Assembly (NCBI RefSeq): GCF_001428125.1 | Contig: NZ_LMSM01000008.1 | Span: forward strand, 417,185 to 481,184 | DNA: 64,000 nucleotides | Reading direction: 5' to 3' | Source of the DNA: Nocardioides sp. Soil774 | GTDB lineage: Bacteria; Actinomycetota; Actinomycetes; Propionibacteriales; Nocardioidaceae | Shown: positions 56,101-64,000 of the stretch, piece by piece | Layout of the letters: every line of letters begins with the position of its first letter | Numbering within the stretch: position 1 is the stretch's first letter | Position numbers and translations under genes: made by a program | The notes under the pieces: generated by a model | The model's input: the letters and a program-made list of their open reading frames with translations, nothing else | Database searches by the model: none | What the model was told of the DNA's origin: nothing

Positions 56101-56598
56101 TCAGCAGCCGCAGGTGTAGTAGGTGATGTCCCAGTGGCTGCTCTCGCGGGCGTAGATGTTGCCCGAGGCAGCGCGGTACATCGTGGCGCCGTCGCTGCGC
56201 ACGCCGTAGTAGGCGTAGTGGCTGGTGATGTAGCTCGACACGCAGGTGGTGGGGCTGACGTCGACCTTGTAGCCGTTCCAGTGGCTGTAGGTGCCCGACG
56301 CGTGGCCGGTCTCGGTGCCGCCGGTGATGGTGATCGCGCAGCCGCTGATCGAGCGGAAGGTCTTGATGCCGCTGACGGTCTCCTGGTTGATCTGGTCGTA
56401 GGACGTGCAGGTCGAGGTGTAGCGGCTGGTGCAGCCGCCGCTGGAGACGCGGGTGATCCCGGAGGCCGAGAGCTGGCTGGCGGCCTGCGCGTCGGTCAGC
56501 TTGGTCACCGCCGAGGCGGGACTGACGAGGCCGGTGGTCACGACGAGCGCCGCGAGGAGGGTGAGCAGGAGACGGCGGACGGTGAGGTGCATGGGCAT
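56101..56598 (-). CDS. Secreted small protein, possible hedgehog/M15-like zinc fold
   Basis: A 165-aa exported protein with a signal peptide ending at SPASA (about residue 30) and six cysteines after it. The segment TETGHASGTYSHWNGYKVDV followed later by SSHWDITYY gives an H...H...D...HW pattern that resembles the zinc-ligand layout of M15-type D-Ala-D-Ala peptidases, but I could not confirm the family. It ends TCGC. The start at 56598 or the ATG two codons later are both possible; CGGAG lies just upstream. Confidence 0.7.
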   Translation of the reverse strand: MPMHLTVRRLLLTLLAALVVTTGLVSPASAVTKLTDAQAASQLSASGITRVSSGGCTSRYTSTCTSYDQINQETVSGIKTFRSISGCAITITGGTETGHASGTYSHWNGYKVDVSPTTCVSSYITSHYAYYGVRSDGATMYRAASGNIYARESSHWDITYYTCGC

Positions 56599-56694
56599 GA
56601 CTCCGTGGTCGTGGCGAGACCCCCGATGGCCTCGTCGCTGGACCCACCTGAACCGATCGGCCCGCCGGCGGTCAACCCCCGCGGCATTTCCTTT

Positions 56695-56735
56695 GCCCTG
56701 GCGGTTGAGTCTCTGGGAGACTCAACGCCGAGGGC
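56695..56735. repeat. REP-like palindrome, copy 2
   Basis: A 41-bp palindrome in the gap 56599-56882: outer arms GCCCT/AGGGC (56695-56699, 56731-56735) and a perfect 10-bp inner stem GTTGAGTCTC/GAGACTCAAC (56704-56713, 56717-56726) around TGG. Its core matches copy 1 at 34990-35010. The rest of this 284-bp gap holds nothing else I can name. Confidence 0.75.
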
Positions 56736-56882
56736 GCCGTCCAGCGCCCAGCCCGCGCGTCGGCCCCAGTCCGTGCGAGGTGGCGAAGGGGAGCAGATCC
56801 TCGGACGCAGACCTCCTGTCACATCATCGACGCCCGCTGCAGCGGCGTACTGGGGACGCAGCGCAGTCGAAGGTGATCGAGG

Positions 56883-57332
56883 ATGACCAAGGACAAGGAC
56901 TTCAAGCAGGTCGTGCGTGCGCGCATGGCCGGGACCGGCGAGACCTACACGGCGGCCCGGGCAGCGCTCGAGCAGGAGGCGTACGACGCCGCGCGGGCTG
57001 AGCAGCAGCGACTGGTGGGGCGGCTGTTCACCGACGGGCGCATCGAGCGGGTGCCGGCGAAGCGCAAGGTGCGCGCCGCAGTGCTGCTCGAGGTGGTGTC
57101 GCGCTTCGAGCCTGGCCGCGACTACTCCGAGAAGGAGGTCAACGAGGTGCTCCTCGGGGTGCACGAGGACTTCGCCTACCTGCGCCGCGAGCTGGTGAAC
57201 TACCACTACCTCGAGCGTGAGGACGGGCGCTACCGCACCGCCCCGGCGGCCCCGCGGCGCTCGGCCCAGGAGCAGCAGGAGGTCCCCACGTGGGAGGCGC
57301 ACTGGCTGCCGGGGTTCCTCGCCGGCCGCTGA
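56883..57332 (+). CDS. DUF2087-domain protein
   Basis: A 149-aa protein. The first ~40 residues (MTKDKDFKQVVRARMAGTGE, TYTAARAALEQEA) form a charged helix seen in DUF2087-associated proteins. The DUF2087 core is RKVRAAVLLEVVSRFEPGRD then YSEKEVNEVLLGVHEDFAYL and RRELVNYHYLERED, a winged-helix-like fold. It may bind nucleic acid; function is not established. GAAGGTGATCGAGG precedes the ATG. Confidence 0.8.
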   Translation: MTKDKDFKQVVRARMAGTGETYTAARAALEQEAYDAARAEQQRLVGRLFTDGRIERVPAKRKVRAAVLLEVVSRFEPGRDYSEKEVNEVLLGVHEDFAYLRRELVNYHYLEREDGRYRTAPAAPRRSAQEQQEVPTWEAHWLPGFLAGR

Positions 57333-57349
57333 GCGGGCACTCTGGGGTG

Positions 57350-57694
57350 ATGACGACAGCAGGCATCGACCCCGAGGTGGCGCCGTCCGGTCCGGGCTGC
57401 GTGGAGTGCGAGGCGTCCGGGGGCTGGTGGGTGCACCTGCGCCGGTGCGCGCAGTGCGGCCACGTCGGGTGCTGCGACAGCAGTCCCGCCCAGCACGCGA
57501 CCGCCCACTTCGAGGTGACCGGGCACCCGGTGATGCAGAGCTTCGAGCCGGGCGAGGACTGGTTCTGGGACTTCGCCCGCTCGGTCGGTGTCGCGGGTCC
57601 CCGTCTGGCCGACCCGCAGAGCCGGCCCGAGGACCAGCCCGTGCCGGGGCCGGCGGGCCGGGTGCCCGACGACTGGCGCGACCACGTGCACTGA
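57350..57694 (+). CDS. UBP-type zinc-finger protein
   Basis: A 114-aa protein. The zinc finger has GCVECEASGGWWVHLRRCAQ, CGHVGCCDSSPAQHATAHFE and the Arg/Trp/His pattern of ZnF-UBP domains. Eukaryotic UBP fingers bind the ubiquitin C-terminus; the bacterial role is unknown. CTGGGG precedes the ATG. It is separated from the DUF2087 gene by 17 bases. Confidence 0.85.
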   Translation: MTTAGIDPEVAPSGPGCVECEASGGWWVHLRRCAQCGHVGCCDSSPAQHATAHFEVTGHPVMQSFEPGEDWFWDFARSVGVAGPRLADPQSRPEDQPVPGPAGRVPDDWRDHVH

Positions 57695-57749
57695 CCCCGA
57701 CCGGGACGGCCTGCACCTCGCGCCCCGCCCGACGTGCCATGCTCGCTCC

Positions 57750-58571
57750 ATGCGTCGTACGCCGCGCATCCGCCGCGCCCGAGAGCCCCGCACCCGACCG
57801 CAGGTGGTCGCGCACCGAGGGAGCAGCCACGAGGCGGCGGAGCACACGCTCGCGGCCTACGTGAAGGCCCTCGACGAGGGCGCGGAGGCGCTGGAGTGCG
57901 ACGTCCGGTTGACCGCCGACGGCCACCTCGTGTGCGTCCACGACCGCGACCTGAGGCGTACGGCGTCCACCGTCGGGCTGGTGTCGACGATGAACCTCGC
58001 CGAGCTCGACGAGCTCGACTTCGCCTCGTGGAAGAGCCCGTGGTCCGACCTCGACGACGAGGCACCGGAGCGCGACCCGGCCGACGGCAAGGTGCTGACC
58101 CTGCGCAAGCTGCTCGAGACGGTCGCCGACTACGACCGCCACGTCGAGCTCGCGATCGAGACCAAGCACCCCACCCGCTACGGCGGCCTGGTCGAGCGTC
58201 GCCTGGTGGACGCGCTCGGCGACTTCGGGTGGGACGGTGCCGGCTCCCCGGCGCGGGTGATGAGCTTCTCGCTGAACGCCGTCAGCCGGGTGCGCCGGCT
58301 GGCGCCGGAGCTCGACGTCGTGATGCTCGTCGAGAAGGCACACCACTGGCCCGTGCTGCGCCCGGTCGTCGGCGACGACTGGATCATCGGCCCCGGCATC
58401 GACGAGCTGCGCGCCCACCCGGGGCTCGGGCGGCACCTGGTCAGGGAGGGTCGAGAGATCCACGTGTGGACGGTCAACACCGCCGAGGACCTCGAGCTCT
58501 GCCTCGACCTGGGCGTGACGGCCGTGATCAGCGACAGGCCGGGCTACATGCTGGAGCTGCTCGACGCCTAG
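57750..58571 (+). CDS. Glycerophosphodiester phosphodiesterase
   Basis: A 273-aa GDPD TIM-barrel enzyme that cleaves glycerophosphodiesters to glycerol-3-phosphate and an alcohol. Marks: VVAHRGSSHEAAEHTLAAY (catalytic His, Arg), GAEALECDVRLTADGHLVCV then HDRDLRRT (metal ligands and second His), VELAIETKHPTRYGGLVE, VWTVNTAED and VISDRPGYM at the end. There is a basic N-terminus but no signal peptide. CATGCT lies 6 bases before the ATG. Confidence 0.93.
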   Translation: MRRTPRIRRAREPRTRPQVVAHRGSSHEAAEHTLAAYVKALDEGAEALECDVRLTADGHLVCVHDRDLRRTASTVGLVSTMNLAELDELDFASWKSPWSDLDDEAPERDPADGKVLTLRKLLETVADYDRHVELAIETKHPTRYGGLVERRLVDALGDFGWDGAGSPARVMSFSLNAVSRVRRLAPELDVVMLVEKAHHWPVLRPVVGDDWIIGPGIDELRAHPGLGRHLVREGREIHVWTVNTAEDLELCLDLGVTAVISDRPGYMLELLDA

Positions 58572-58575
58572 GCGT

Positions 58576-58626
58576 GCTCGCTGGTCTCGACGCGCCGTCG
58601 CGACCTCGCGAGCTCGGTCGCGGGCT
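58576..58626. repeat. Degenerate palindromic repeat in the intergenic gap
   Basis: The segment from CGCTGGTCTCGAC to about GCGGGC contains CGCGACC/GGTCGCG arms and nested inverted repeats. It resembles decayed dispersed palindromes that start CTGGTCTCGA in related actinobacteria, as I recall them. The assignment is tentative. Confidence 0.35.
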
Positions 58627-58685
58627 TGCTCGACCCCCTCACCCACGCCGTCCGCTCGTCCCTCGCTGACGACTAGGGTTCGGGC

Positions 58686-59615
58686 ATGGCCAAGAAGTCG
58701 CGCAACCGCACCCCGTCCGCCCCCGCCGCCGGCGAGGTCGGCCCCCGCCAGCCGTGCCCCTGCGGCTCGGGCAAGCGCTACAAGGCCTGCCACGGCGCGG
58801 CCGGCGGCGCGGCCCCGACCTTCGTGGCCCGTCCCTTCGAGGGCATGCCCAGCGAGTGCGACGTCATCGCCCTGCGCGAGCTGGTGCCCGCCGCGACCGC
58901 TCCGCTCACGCTCGAGGAGGGTGGGCGCACGGTCCGTCTCGCCACCCTCCTGCCGGGTGCGGCGCCGGCGATGGTGCGCGACTCCGGCGACATCTGGCTC
59001 GGCCTCCAGGTGCAGCACTCCTACGGCAACCCCGCGCGCGACCTCGGCGCGGTCCTCGAGCTCGCCCTTGCGACCGAGGAGCCGGGCATCGTGGGACTCA
59101 TGAGCGCTCCCGGTGACGGGCCCTCCCTGCAGGACCTCATCAGCGACACCTCGCTCGACATCACCGTCCACGAGGGCTTCGACTACTGGATCGACGACAT
59201 CCCCGACCGCGACGCGAGCATGGAGGCGGCGCTCGAGCAGGCCAACGCCGGCGTCATGCCGACCACGCGGCTCACCTCGGTCGAGGCGGCGTACTGGACC
59301 GACGTCAGCACCAAGGAGCACCTGCGCTGGGTCATGCCGCACCCCGAGGACCAGCTCCTCGACGCGCTCGCGCGTCTCCACGCGGCGGGCCAGGACTCGG
59401 TCGCCGAGGGGTCGCGCTTCGTCGGGATGTTCCGCGCCCACGGGCTGCTCGCCCCGGTGTGGGACCTGCCCCTCGGCACCGGTGCCGAGGTGCTCGAGGA
59501 GCCGGCCGCCCGCTTCGCCGCCGACCTCGAGCAGGCCCTGGGTGGTGGCGAGCTGACCGCGGCCGAGCGCTCGGCCCGCGCCGGCCTCGCCAACCGCCAG
59601 GTCACCATCCGCTGA
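58686..59615 (+). CDS. DUF5926-family protein with SEC-C zinc motif
   Basis: A 309-aa protein. After a basic start (MAKKSRNRT) it has PRQPCPCGSGKRYKACHGAA, a SEC-C zinc-binding motif like that at the end of SecA. The long remainder is the DUF5926 body (EGMPSECDVIALRELVPAAT, then DLPLGTGAEVLEEPAARFA). Widely conserved in actinobacteria; role unknown. TAGGGT is 6 bases before the ATG, indicating a leaderless message. Confidence 0.88.
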   Translation: MAKKSRNRTPSAPAAGEVGPRQPCPCGSGKRYKACHGAAGGAAPTFVARPFEGMPSECDVIALRELVPAATAPLTLEEGGRTVRLATLLPGAAPAMVRDSGDIWLGLQVQHSYGNPARDLGAVLELALATEEPGIVGLMSAPGDGPSLQDLISDTSLDITVHEGFDYWIDDIPDRDASMEAALEQANAGVMPTTRLTSVEAAYWTDVSTKEHLRWVMPHPEDQLLDALARLHAAGQDSVAEGSRFVGMFRAHGLLAPVWDLPLGTGAEVLEEPAARFAADLEQALGGGELTAAERSARAGLANRQVTIR

Positions 59616-59709
59616 GGGCGGGGCCTGAGGGACGATTCCACCCGGGGTCCACCCGGGCCCCACCCCGCTCCACGGCTTGGACACGGGTTGAACACAACCG
59701 GGCCAACGG

Positions 59710-59739
59710 TTGTGCGGGCGCTCTGCGCGGGAGTAGATT
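59710..59739 (+). promoter_or_regulatory. Possible orphan promoter in front of a hairpin
   Basis: TTGTGC (59710-59715) and TAGATT (59734-59739) are 18 bp apart. Transcription would start at about 59746, exactly where the 15-bp hairpin begins, with no gene downstream on this strand for over 2 kb. Confidence 0.35.
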
Positions 59740-59746
59740 TGTCCTT

Positions 59747-59786
59747 GCCCGGTCGTTGTTGTTTCCCCCGTCAACAACGACCGGGC
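59747..59786. terminator. Strong intrinsic terminator-like hairpin
   Basis: A perfect 15-bp stem (GCCCGGTCGTTGTTG, 59747-59761, with 59772-59786) and 10-nt loop, followed on the plus strand by CTTTC. It stands between the DUF5926 gene (+) and kdpE (-) and can end both transcripts. Confidence 0.8.
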
Positions 59787-59815
59787 TTTCACGTCTCCGG
59801 GCGCCGGGATCGCCG

Positions 59816-60490
59816 CTACGGCTCGAAGCGGTAGCCCATCCCCGGCTCGGTCCGCAGGTGCCGCGGGCGCGATGGCTCGGCCTCGAGCTTGCGCCGCAGC
59901 TGGGCGATGTAGAGCCTCAGGTTGCCCTGCGCGTTCTCGTAGCCTGGCCCCCACACCTGGTCGAGGATCTGGCGCTGGCTGATCAGCTTGCCGGGGTGGC
60001 GCACGAGGAGCTCGAGCAGCCGCCACTCGGTCGGGGTCAGGCGCACCTCCGCGCCACGGACCGTCACCCGCGTGGCGGCCAGGTCGACGCAGGCCTCGCC
60101 GAACTCCACCCGCGGCTGCTCGCCCTCGGGGGCGTTGCGCCGCAGCATGGCGCGCAGGCGCGCGAGCAGCTCGTCCATCCCGAAGGGCTTCGTCACGTAG
60201 TCGTCGGCGCCGGCGTCGAAGGCGTCGACCTTGTCGATGCTGTCCGCACGCCCCGAGAGCACGAGGATGGGGACGCTCGACCAGCCGCGCAGGCCGGTGA
60301 TCACGTCGACGCCGTCCAGGTCGGGCAGCCCGAGGTCGAGGATGACGAGGTCGGGCACCCGCGCGGCGGCCTCCTCCAGCGCCTCCGTGCCGTCGCTGGC
60401 CGTGGCCACCTCGTAGCCCCTCGCCCGCAGGTGGATGGCGAGGGCTCGGACGATCTGGGGCTCGTCGTCCACGACGAGGATGCGACTCAC
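59816..60490 (-). CDS. kdpE: KdpE-like OmpR-family response regulator
   Basis: A 224-aa regulator. Receiver: MSRILVVDDEPQIVRALAIH, LVILDLGLPDLDGVDVI with the phosphoacceptor Asp, and DDYVTKPFGMDELLAR. The OmpR-type winged helix has VRLTPTEWRLLELLVRHPGK, then YIAQLRRKLE and HLRTEPGMGYRF, closest in pattern to KdpE. The GTG start overlaps the kinase stop by four bases. The kdpFABC pump genes are not visible; the nearest possible target is the divergent APC permease. Confidence 0.9.
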   Translation of the reverse strand: MSRILVVDDEPQIVRALAIHLRARGYEVATASDGTEALEEAAARVPDLVILDLGLPDLDGVDVITGLRGWSSVPILVLSGRADSIDKVDAFDAGADDYVTKPFGMDELLARLRAMLRRNAPEGEQPRVEFGEACVDLAATRVTVRGAEVRLTPTEWRLLELLVRHPGKLISQRQILDQVWGPGYENAQGNLRLYIAQLRRKLEAEPSRPRHLRTEPGMGYRFEP

Positions 60491-61560
60491 GGCGACACCG
60501 GCTCCCCGGCGCGGGCGGCCGCGACGCCCGGGAGGTCGATGACCACGGTGAGCCCGCCCCCGACGGTGTCCGTGAGCTCGATGGTGCCGCCCATGGCCTC
60601 GACGAGGCCGCGGGACAGGGCGAGGCCGAGCCCGAGCCCCGTGGGCGTCGTGTCGCCCAGGCGCTGGAACGGGACGAAGACGCGCTCACGGTCGGCGGCG
60701 GCGATGCCGGGTCCGTGGTCGACCACCTGCACGACCACGCGGTCCTGCTTTCCGCCGGCGCGCACGACGGGCGGATCGACGGCGAACCGCTGGGCGTTGG
60801 CGACGACGTTGACCAGCACCCGCTCCAGCAGTCCGGGGTCCGCGACGACCTCCGGCAGGTGGTCGGGGAGGTCGACCAGGACCCTGCGGCGTCGGACGAC
60901 GATGTCCTCGAGCGCAGACGCCACGACGTCCTCCAGCGGGAACGGTCGGGTGCGCACCGGCATGGCGCCCGCTTGCAGCCTGCTGAGGTCCAACAGGTTG
61001 TCGACCAGCGCTGCGAGCGTGTCGAGCGCCTCGTCAGCCGTGGCCAGGAGCTCGTCGCGGTCGGCGCGGTCGATCACCACGTCGGGGGACCGGAGTCCCG
61101 AGACCACCGCCTTCGCGGTCGCGAGGGGGGTGCGCAGGTCGTGGCCCACGGCGACGAGCAGCGCCGTACGCAGCTTGTTGCCCGCCTCGAGCTCGGCCGC
61201 CTGGCGTACGGCGGACGCTCGGCGGGCGGCGAGGTCGACGACCCAGCCGACCATGACCGAGATGGCCGCGAAGACCAGGACCGCGACGACGTCGGTGTCC
61301 TGCTGGACACGGAAGGTGTGGAACGGCTCGGTGAAGAAGAAGTTGAGCAGCCCCGCGCTCAGCGCGCTGGCGAGCAGGGCCGGCCCCAGGCCACCGACCA
61401 GGGCGCTGCCGACGACCAGGAGCATGAACAGCAGGGCGTCACTGGCCAGGCCGAGGTGCTCGCGCACCGGCACGAGCACCGCCACCAGCGCTGCCGCCCC
61501 GATGACGGCGAGCGCGTAGCCGGCGAGACGGCGCCGCTCGCTGAGGCTGCCGCGGACCAT
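60487..61560 (-). CDS. Short KdpD-like sensor histidine kinase
   Basis: A 357-aa kinase. It begins with a KdpD-type DUF4118 membrane region of four helices, with NFFFTEPFHTFRV as the KdpD signature. HisKA follows with VAVGHDLRTPLATAKAVVSG (phosphoacceptor His), then HATPase_c with VLVNVVANAQRFAVD and GLGLGLALSRGLVEAMGG. The N-terminal KdpD and USP sensor domains of full-length KdpD (about 400 aa) are missing. The ATG at 61560 has CAGGAGGAGCG directly upstream, so the short form is the real start and not an annotation error. Confidence 0.88.
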   Translation of the reverse strand: MVRGSLSERRRLAGYALAVIGAAALVAVLVPVREHLGLASDALLFMLLVVGSALVGGLGPALLASALSAGLLNFFFTEPFHTFRVQQDTDVVAVLVFAAISVMVGWVVDLAARRASAVRQAAELEAGNKLRTALLVAVGHDLRTPLATAKAVVSGLRSPDVVIDRADRDELLATADEALDTLAALVDNLLDLSRLQAGAMPVRTRPFPLEDVVASALEDIVVRRRRVLVDLPDHLPEVVADPGLLERVLVNVVANAQRFAVDPPVVRAGGKQDRVVVQVVDHGPGIAAADRERVFVPFQRLGDTTPTGLGLGLALSRGLVEAMGGTIELTDTVGGGLTVVIDLPGVAAARAGEPVSP

Positions 61561-61634
61561 CGCTCCTCCTGACGCATCGCCGCCCGCGGATCGCGGGGTC
61601 CTCATTGTGCCCCCGGGAGCGAGCGTGGTGCCGG

Positions 61635-61946
61635 TCACCTCCGCTCCCGCCGTGCCGCCACGCCGGCGGCGACCAGCACGAAGACGCCCAGGCGCACCGC
61701 GTCCCACGGTGCCAGGGTCAGCTCGCCCGCGGTGTTGACGGCGAAGCCCGTGGCGAGGGCCCAGCCCGTGAGGCCCAGGAGCAGGGCGCGGGTGGCGTCG
61801 AGGAAGTGCGCCAGCACGGTCGTCGCGACGAGCAGGAGCGCGACGCCGTCGAACCCCGCCGGTCCGACGGCGGCCAGGAGCAGCAGCGTCGCTGCGCCCA
61901 GGCCGCACCGGACCTCGACCTCGTCGGTCACCGCACCGTGTTCCAT
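61635..61946 (-). CDS. Small hydrophobic membrane protein upstream of the Kdp-like pair
   Basis: A 103-aa protein with three or four hydrophobic helices (about residues 17-30, 33-50, 55-70 and 85-98) and an RRERR tail that should be cytoplasmic. Not recognised. First gene of a probable operon with the kinase 74 bases downstream and kdpE. CGGAG precedes the ATG. Confidence 0.65.
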   Translation of the reverse strand: MEHGAVTDEVEVRCGLGAATLLLLAAVGPAGFDGVALLLVATTVLAHFLDATRALLLGLTGWALATGFAVNTAGELTLAPWDAVRLGVFVLVAAGVAARRERR

Positions 61947-61985
61947 GGCTCCGAGTCAAGCGCGCATGCAGGGCCCACCGGGGAG

Positions 61986-62006
61986 TCCTGACGCGATCCT
62001 GACGCG
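61986..62006. promoter_or_regulatory. Tandem direct repeat, candidate KdpE-type binding site
   Basis: TCCTGACGCG occurs twice with an 11-bp repeat unit (61986-61995 and 61997-62006) in the 165-bp gap between the divergent kdp-like operon and the APC permease. OmpR-family regulators bind as tandem dimers to direct repeats of about 10-11 bp. Confidence 0.5.
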
Positions 62007-62111
62007 CTGGAGCCGATCGCTTGCAGCACTCAGGCGGCCGAGCGGACCGAGGCCGTTATGGCTGCGTTAGGCCGCCCCGGTACGGGCCCCCGGCGGGGTT
62101 TGATCGAAGGC

Positions 62112-64000
62112 GTGAGCACAGACGTGATCCCGGCCGAGCCGCGGGCAGAACGCTTCAGGGAGTGGTTGTTCGAGCGCCCCGAGACCACGGAGCGCCATGC
62201 TGGACCGCACGCGAGCGCGGCGGCCGGGGACGCCCCCCAGCCGTGGTGGAGGGTCATGTGCCTCACGGGGGTCGACTACTTCTCCACCCTCGGCTACCAG
62301 CCCGGCATCGCGTTCCTGGCAGCCGGGCTGCTGAGCCCGTTGGCGACGATCATCCTGGTGCTGCTCACGCTGTTCGGCGCGCTGCCGGTCTACCGTCGGG
62401 TCGCGGCCGAGAGCCCGCACGGCCAGGGCTCGATCGCGATGCTCGAGCGTCTCCTGCCCTTCTGGCGCGGCAAGCTGTTCGTGCTGGGACTGCTGGGCTT
62501 CGCCCTCACCGACTTCATCATCACCATCACGCTGTCGGCCGCGGACGCCAGCGCGCACGTGGTGGAGAACCCGCACGTGCCCGCCTTCCTCGTCGGGCAG
62601 GAGCTGTGGATCACCCTCGGCCTCATCGCCCTGCTCGGGGCGGTCTTCCTCAAGGGCTTCACCGAGGCGATCGGGGTGGCCGTCGTCCTCGTGGTGGTCT
62701 ACCTGGCGCTCAACGCGGTCGTGATCGGGGTGGCCGCCGCCCACGTCGCGCAGGACGCCCGCGTCGTCACCGACTGGACCTCCGCCCTGACCACCCAGCA
62801 CGGCGACGTGGTGATGATGGTCGCGATCTCGCTGACCCTCTTCCCCAAGCTGGCCCTGGGCATGTCGGGCTTCGAGACCGGGGTGGCCGTGATGAGCCAC
62901 GTCCGCGGGGAGCCGACCGACGAACCGGCGCGCCCCGAGGGCAGGATCCGGCACACGCAGCAGATGCTCACCACCGCCGCCTGCATCATGAGCTGCTACC
63001 TCATCGCCTCCAGCCTGGTCACGACGCTGCTCATCCCGGCCGCGGAGTTCGAGAAGGGCGGCGCTGCCAACGGGCGGGCGCTGGCCTACCTGGCCCACCG
63101 CTACCTCGGCAACACCTTCGGCACGGCGTACGACGTCTCGACGATCCTCATCCTCTGGTTCGCCGGCGCCTCCGCGATGGCGGGGATGCTCAACCTGATC
63201 CCGCGCTACCTGCCGCGCTACGGGATGTCACCGGAGTGGGCCGGGGCCGTGCGCCCGCTGGTGCTCGTGCTGACCGCCACCGCGTTCCTGATCACGTGGG
63301 TCTTCGACGCCGACGTCGACGCCCAGGGCGGCGCCTACGCCACCGGCGTGCTGGTGCTGATGACGTCGGCCGCGGTCGCCGTCACGCTGGCCGCCCGGCG
63401 CGCCGGGCAGCGACGGCGTACGTGGGGCTTCGCCGCGATCACGCTCGTGCTCGTCTACACGACCCTGGACAACGTGCGCGAACGACCGGACGGCGTGAAG
63501 ATCGGCGCCTGCTTCATCGCCGCCATCATCGGGGTGTCCGTGCTCTCGCGCCTGGCGCGGGCGCTGGAGCTGCGGACCACCGAGATCACCTACGACGGCA
63601 CGGCGGAGGCCTTCCTGCGCGACTGCGCGCGCCGCTCGATCCGGCTCGTCGCCCACGAGCCCGGTGCGCGCGACCTGGACGAGTACGAGCAGAAGGTGCG
63701 CCAGGTCACCGATGACCACGAGCTCCCCAACGCGGGCGACATCATCTTCGTCGAGGTCACGATCGGCGACTACTCCGACTTCGAGAGCCGCATCGACGTG
63801 CGGGGCGAGGTGCTGCACGACCACTACCGCGTGCTCACCGTCACCGGGTCGTCGGTCCCCAACACGCTGGCGTCGCTGCTGCTCGACATCCGTGACCGCA
63901 CGGGCGTGCGCCCCCACATCTACTTCGAGTGGACCGAGGGCAACCCCCTGCCCAACCTGCTCCGGTTCCTCTTCTTCGGGGTGGGCGAGGTGGCACCCGT
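62112..64000 (+). CDS. APC-superfamily permease, possibly a potassium or amino-acid transporter (3' end outside the window)
   Basis: The frame is open from GTG 62112 to the window edge, at least 629 codons. After a polar N-terminus, [20 protein letters not shown] begins the first helix with the APC-type broken-helix glycines; about 12 helices follow (for example [20 protein letters not shown] and [19 protein letters not shown]). A soluble C-terminal domain starts near residue 495 ([20 protein letters not shown]) and includes [20 protein letters not shown]. KimA, an APC potassium transporter, also has a soluble C-terminal domain; with KdpDE-like genes next door, K+ uptake is a reasonable but unproven role. 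GAAGG lies close to the start. Confidence 0.8.
   Translation, partial: MSTDVIPAEPRAERFREWLFERPETTERHAGPHASAAAGDAPQPWWRVMCLTGVDYFSTLGYQPGIAFLAAGLLSPLATIILVLLTLFGALPVYRRVAAESPHGQGSIAMLERLLPFWRGKLFVLGLLGFALTDFIITITLSAADASAHVVENPHVPAFLVGQELWITLGLIALLGAVFLKGFTEAIGVAVVLVVVYLALNAVVIGVAAAHVAQDARVVTDWTSALTTQHGDVVMMVAISLTLFPKLALGMSGFETGVAVMSHVRGEPTDEPARPEGRIRHTQQMLTTAACIMSCYLIASSLVTTLLIPAAEFEKGGAANGRALAYLAHRYLGNTFGTAYDVSTILILWFAGASAMAGMLNLIPRYLPRYGMSPEWAGAVRPLVLVLTATAFLITWVFDADVDAQGGAYATGVLVLMTSAAVAVTLAARRAGQRRRTWGFAAITLVLVYTTLDNVRERPDGVKIGACFIAAIIGVSVLSRLARALELRTTEITYDGTAEAFLRDCARRSIRLVAHEPGARDLDEYEQKVRQVTDDHELPNAGDIIFVEVTIGDYSDFESRIDVRGEVLHDHYRVLTVTGSSVPNTLASLLLDIRDRTGVRPHIYFEWTEGNPLPNLLRFLFFGVGEVAP

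Noticed and set aside
56538..60689. 1383-codon minus-strand reading frame crossing several genes
   Set aside because: It spans intergenic regions and at least five well-supported genes, and has no domain features outside parts that are composition artefacts.
60487..61959. 490-aa version of the KdpD-like kinase
   Set aside because: The extra 133 residues are Arg/Gly-rich antisense-type sequence overlapping another gene; ATG 61560 has a strong ribosome site.

Overview
The window is very GC-rich and gene-dense. Short intergenic gaps, GTG/TTG starts, four-base start/stop overlaps and many TAnnnT boxes 6-8 bases before start codons point to a high-GC actinobacterium. An AlkB-rubredoxin fusion, DUF5926, type VII secretion substrates and a selenocysteine formate dehydrogenase fit a Nocardioides-like (Propionibacteriales) genome. 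I see no transposase, integrase, CRISPR array or prophage module, so this reads as chromosome.

Region 1 (1-12.6 kb): a truncated alkane hydroxylase gene is followed by a complete selenium island. On the minus strand lie tRNA-Sec, selA and selB. Divergent from them are selD and a formate dehydrogenase operon: an alpha subunit with an in-frame UGA and an E. coli-like SECIS hairpin, an iron-sulfur subunit, an NrfD-type membrane subunit, an OFA-family formate/oxalate transporter and a TetR regulator. The island makes selenophosphate, charges and delivers Sec, and uses it in one visible selenoprotein.

Region 2 (12.6-31.6 kb): a frameshifted small gene, two DHA2-type drug exporters, a VanY-like lipoprotein peptidase, two clusters of WXG100/EspC-like type VII secretion substrates without the secretion machinery, a quinone oxidoreductase, an M13 metallopeptidase, a collagen-like surface protein, a ComB-type phosphatase, a secreted SGNH hydrolase, three paralogous two-helix membrane proteins, a RecQ helicase fused to a phosphoribosyltransferase-like domain and a membrane dipeptidase homologue.

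Region 3 (31.6-47.7 kb): an SNF2 helicase with a coupled SWIM zinc-finger protein, a striking 59-nt hairpin, a TetR regulator and a NarL-type two-component system. Then comes a probable leucine/isovalerate catabolic operon (carboxylase beta and alpha, HMG-CoA lyase), translationally coupled to two sulfotransferases that flank a degenerate sulfotransferase-like gene, and then a flavin monooxygenase and a GNAT acetyltransferase.

Region 4 (47.7-64 kb): EcsC-like protein, aat, lipoprotein, ClpX-type zinc-finger/HTH protein, Fpg/Nei glycosylase, an AAA+ ATPase preceded by two perfect palindromes, a disulfide oxidoreductase, TerC under a manganese (yybP-ykoY) riboswitch, a LysE exporter, several small conserved genes, glycerophosphodiesterase, DUF5926, and a KdpE/short KdpD pair divergent from an APC-superfamily permease that runs off the right edge.
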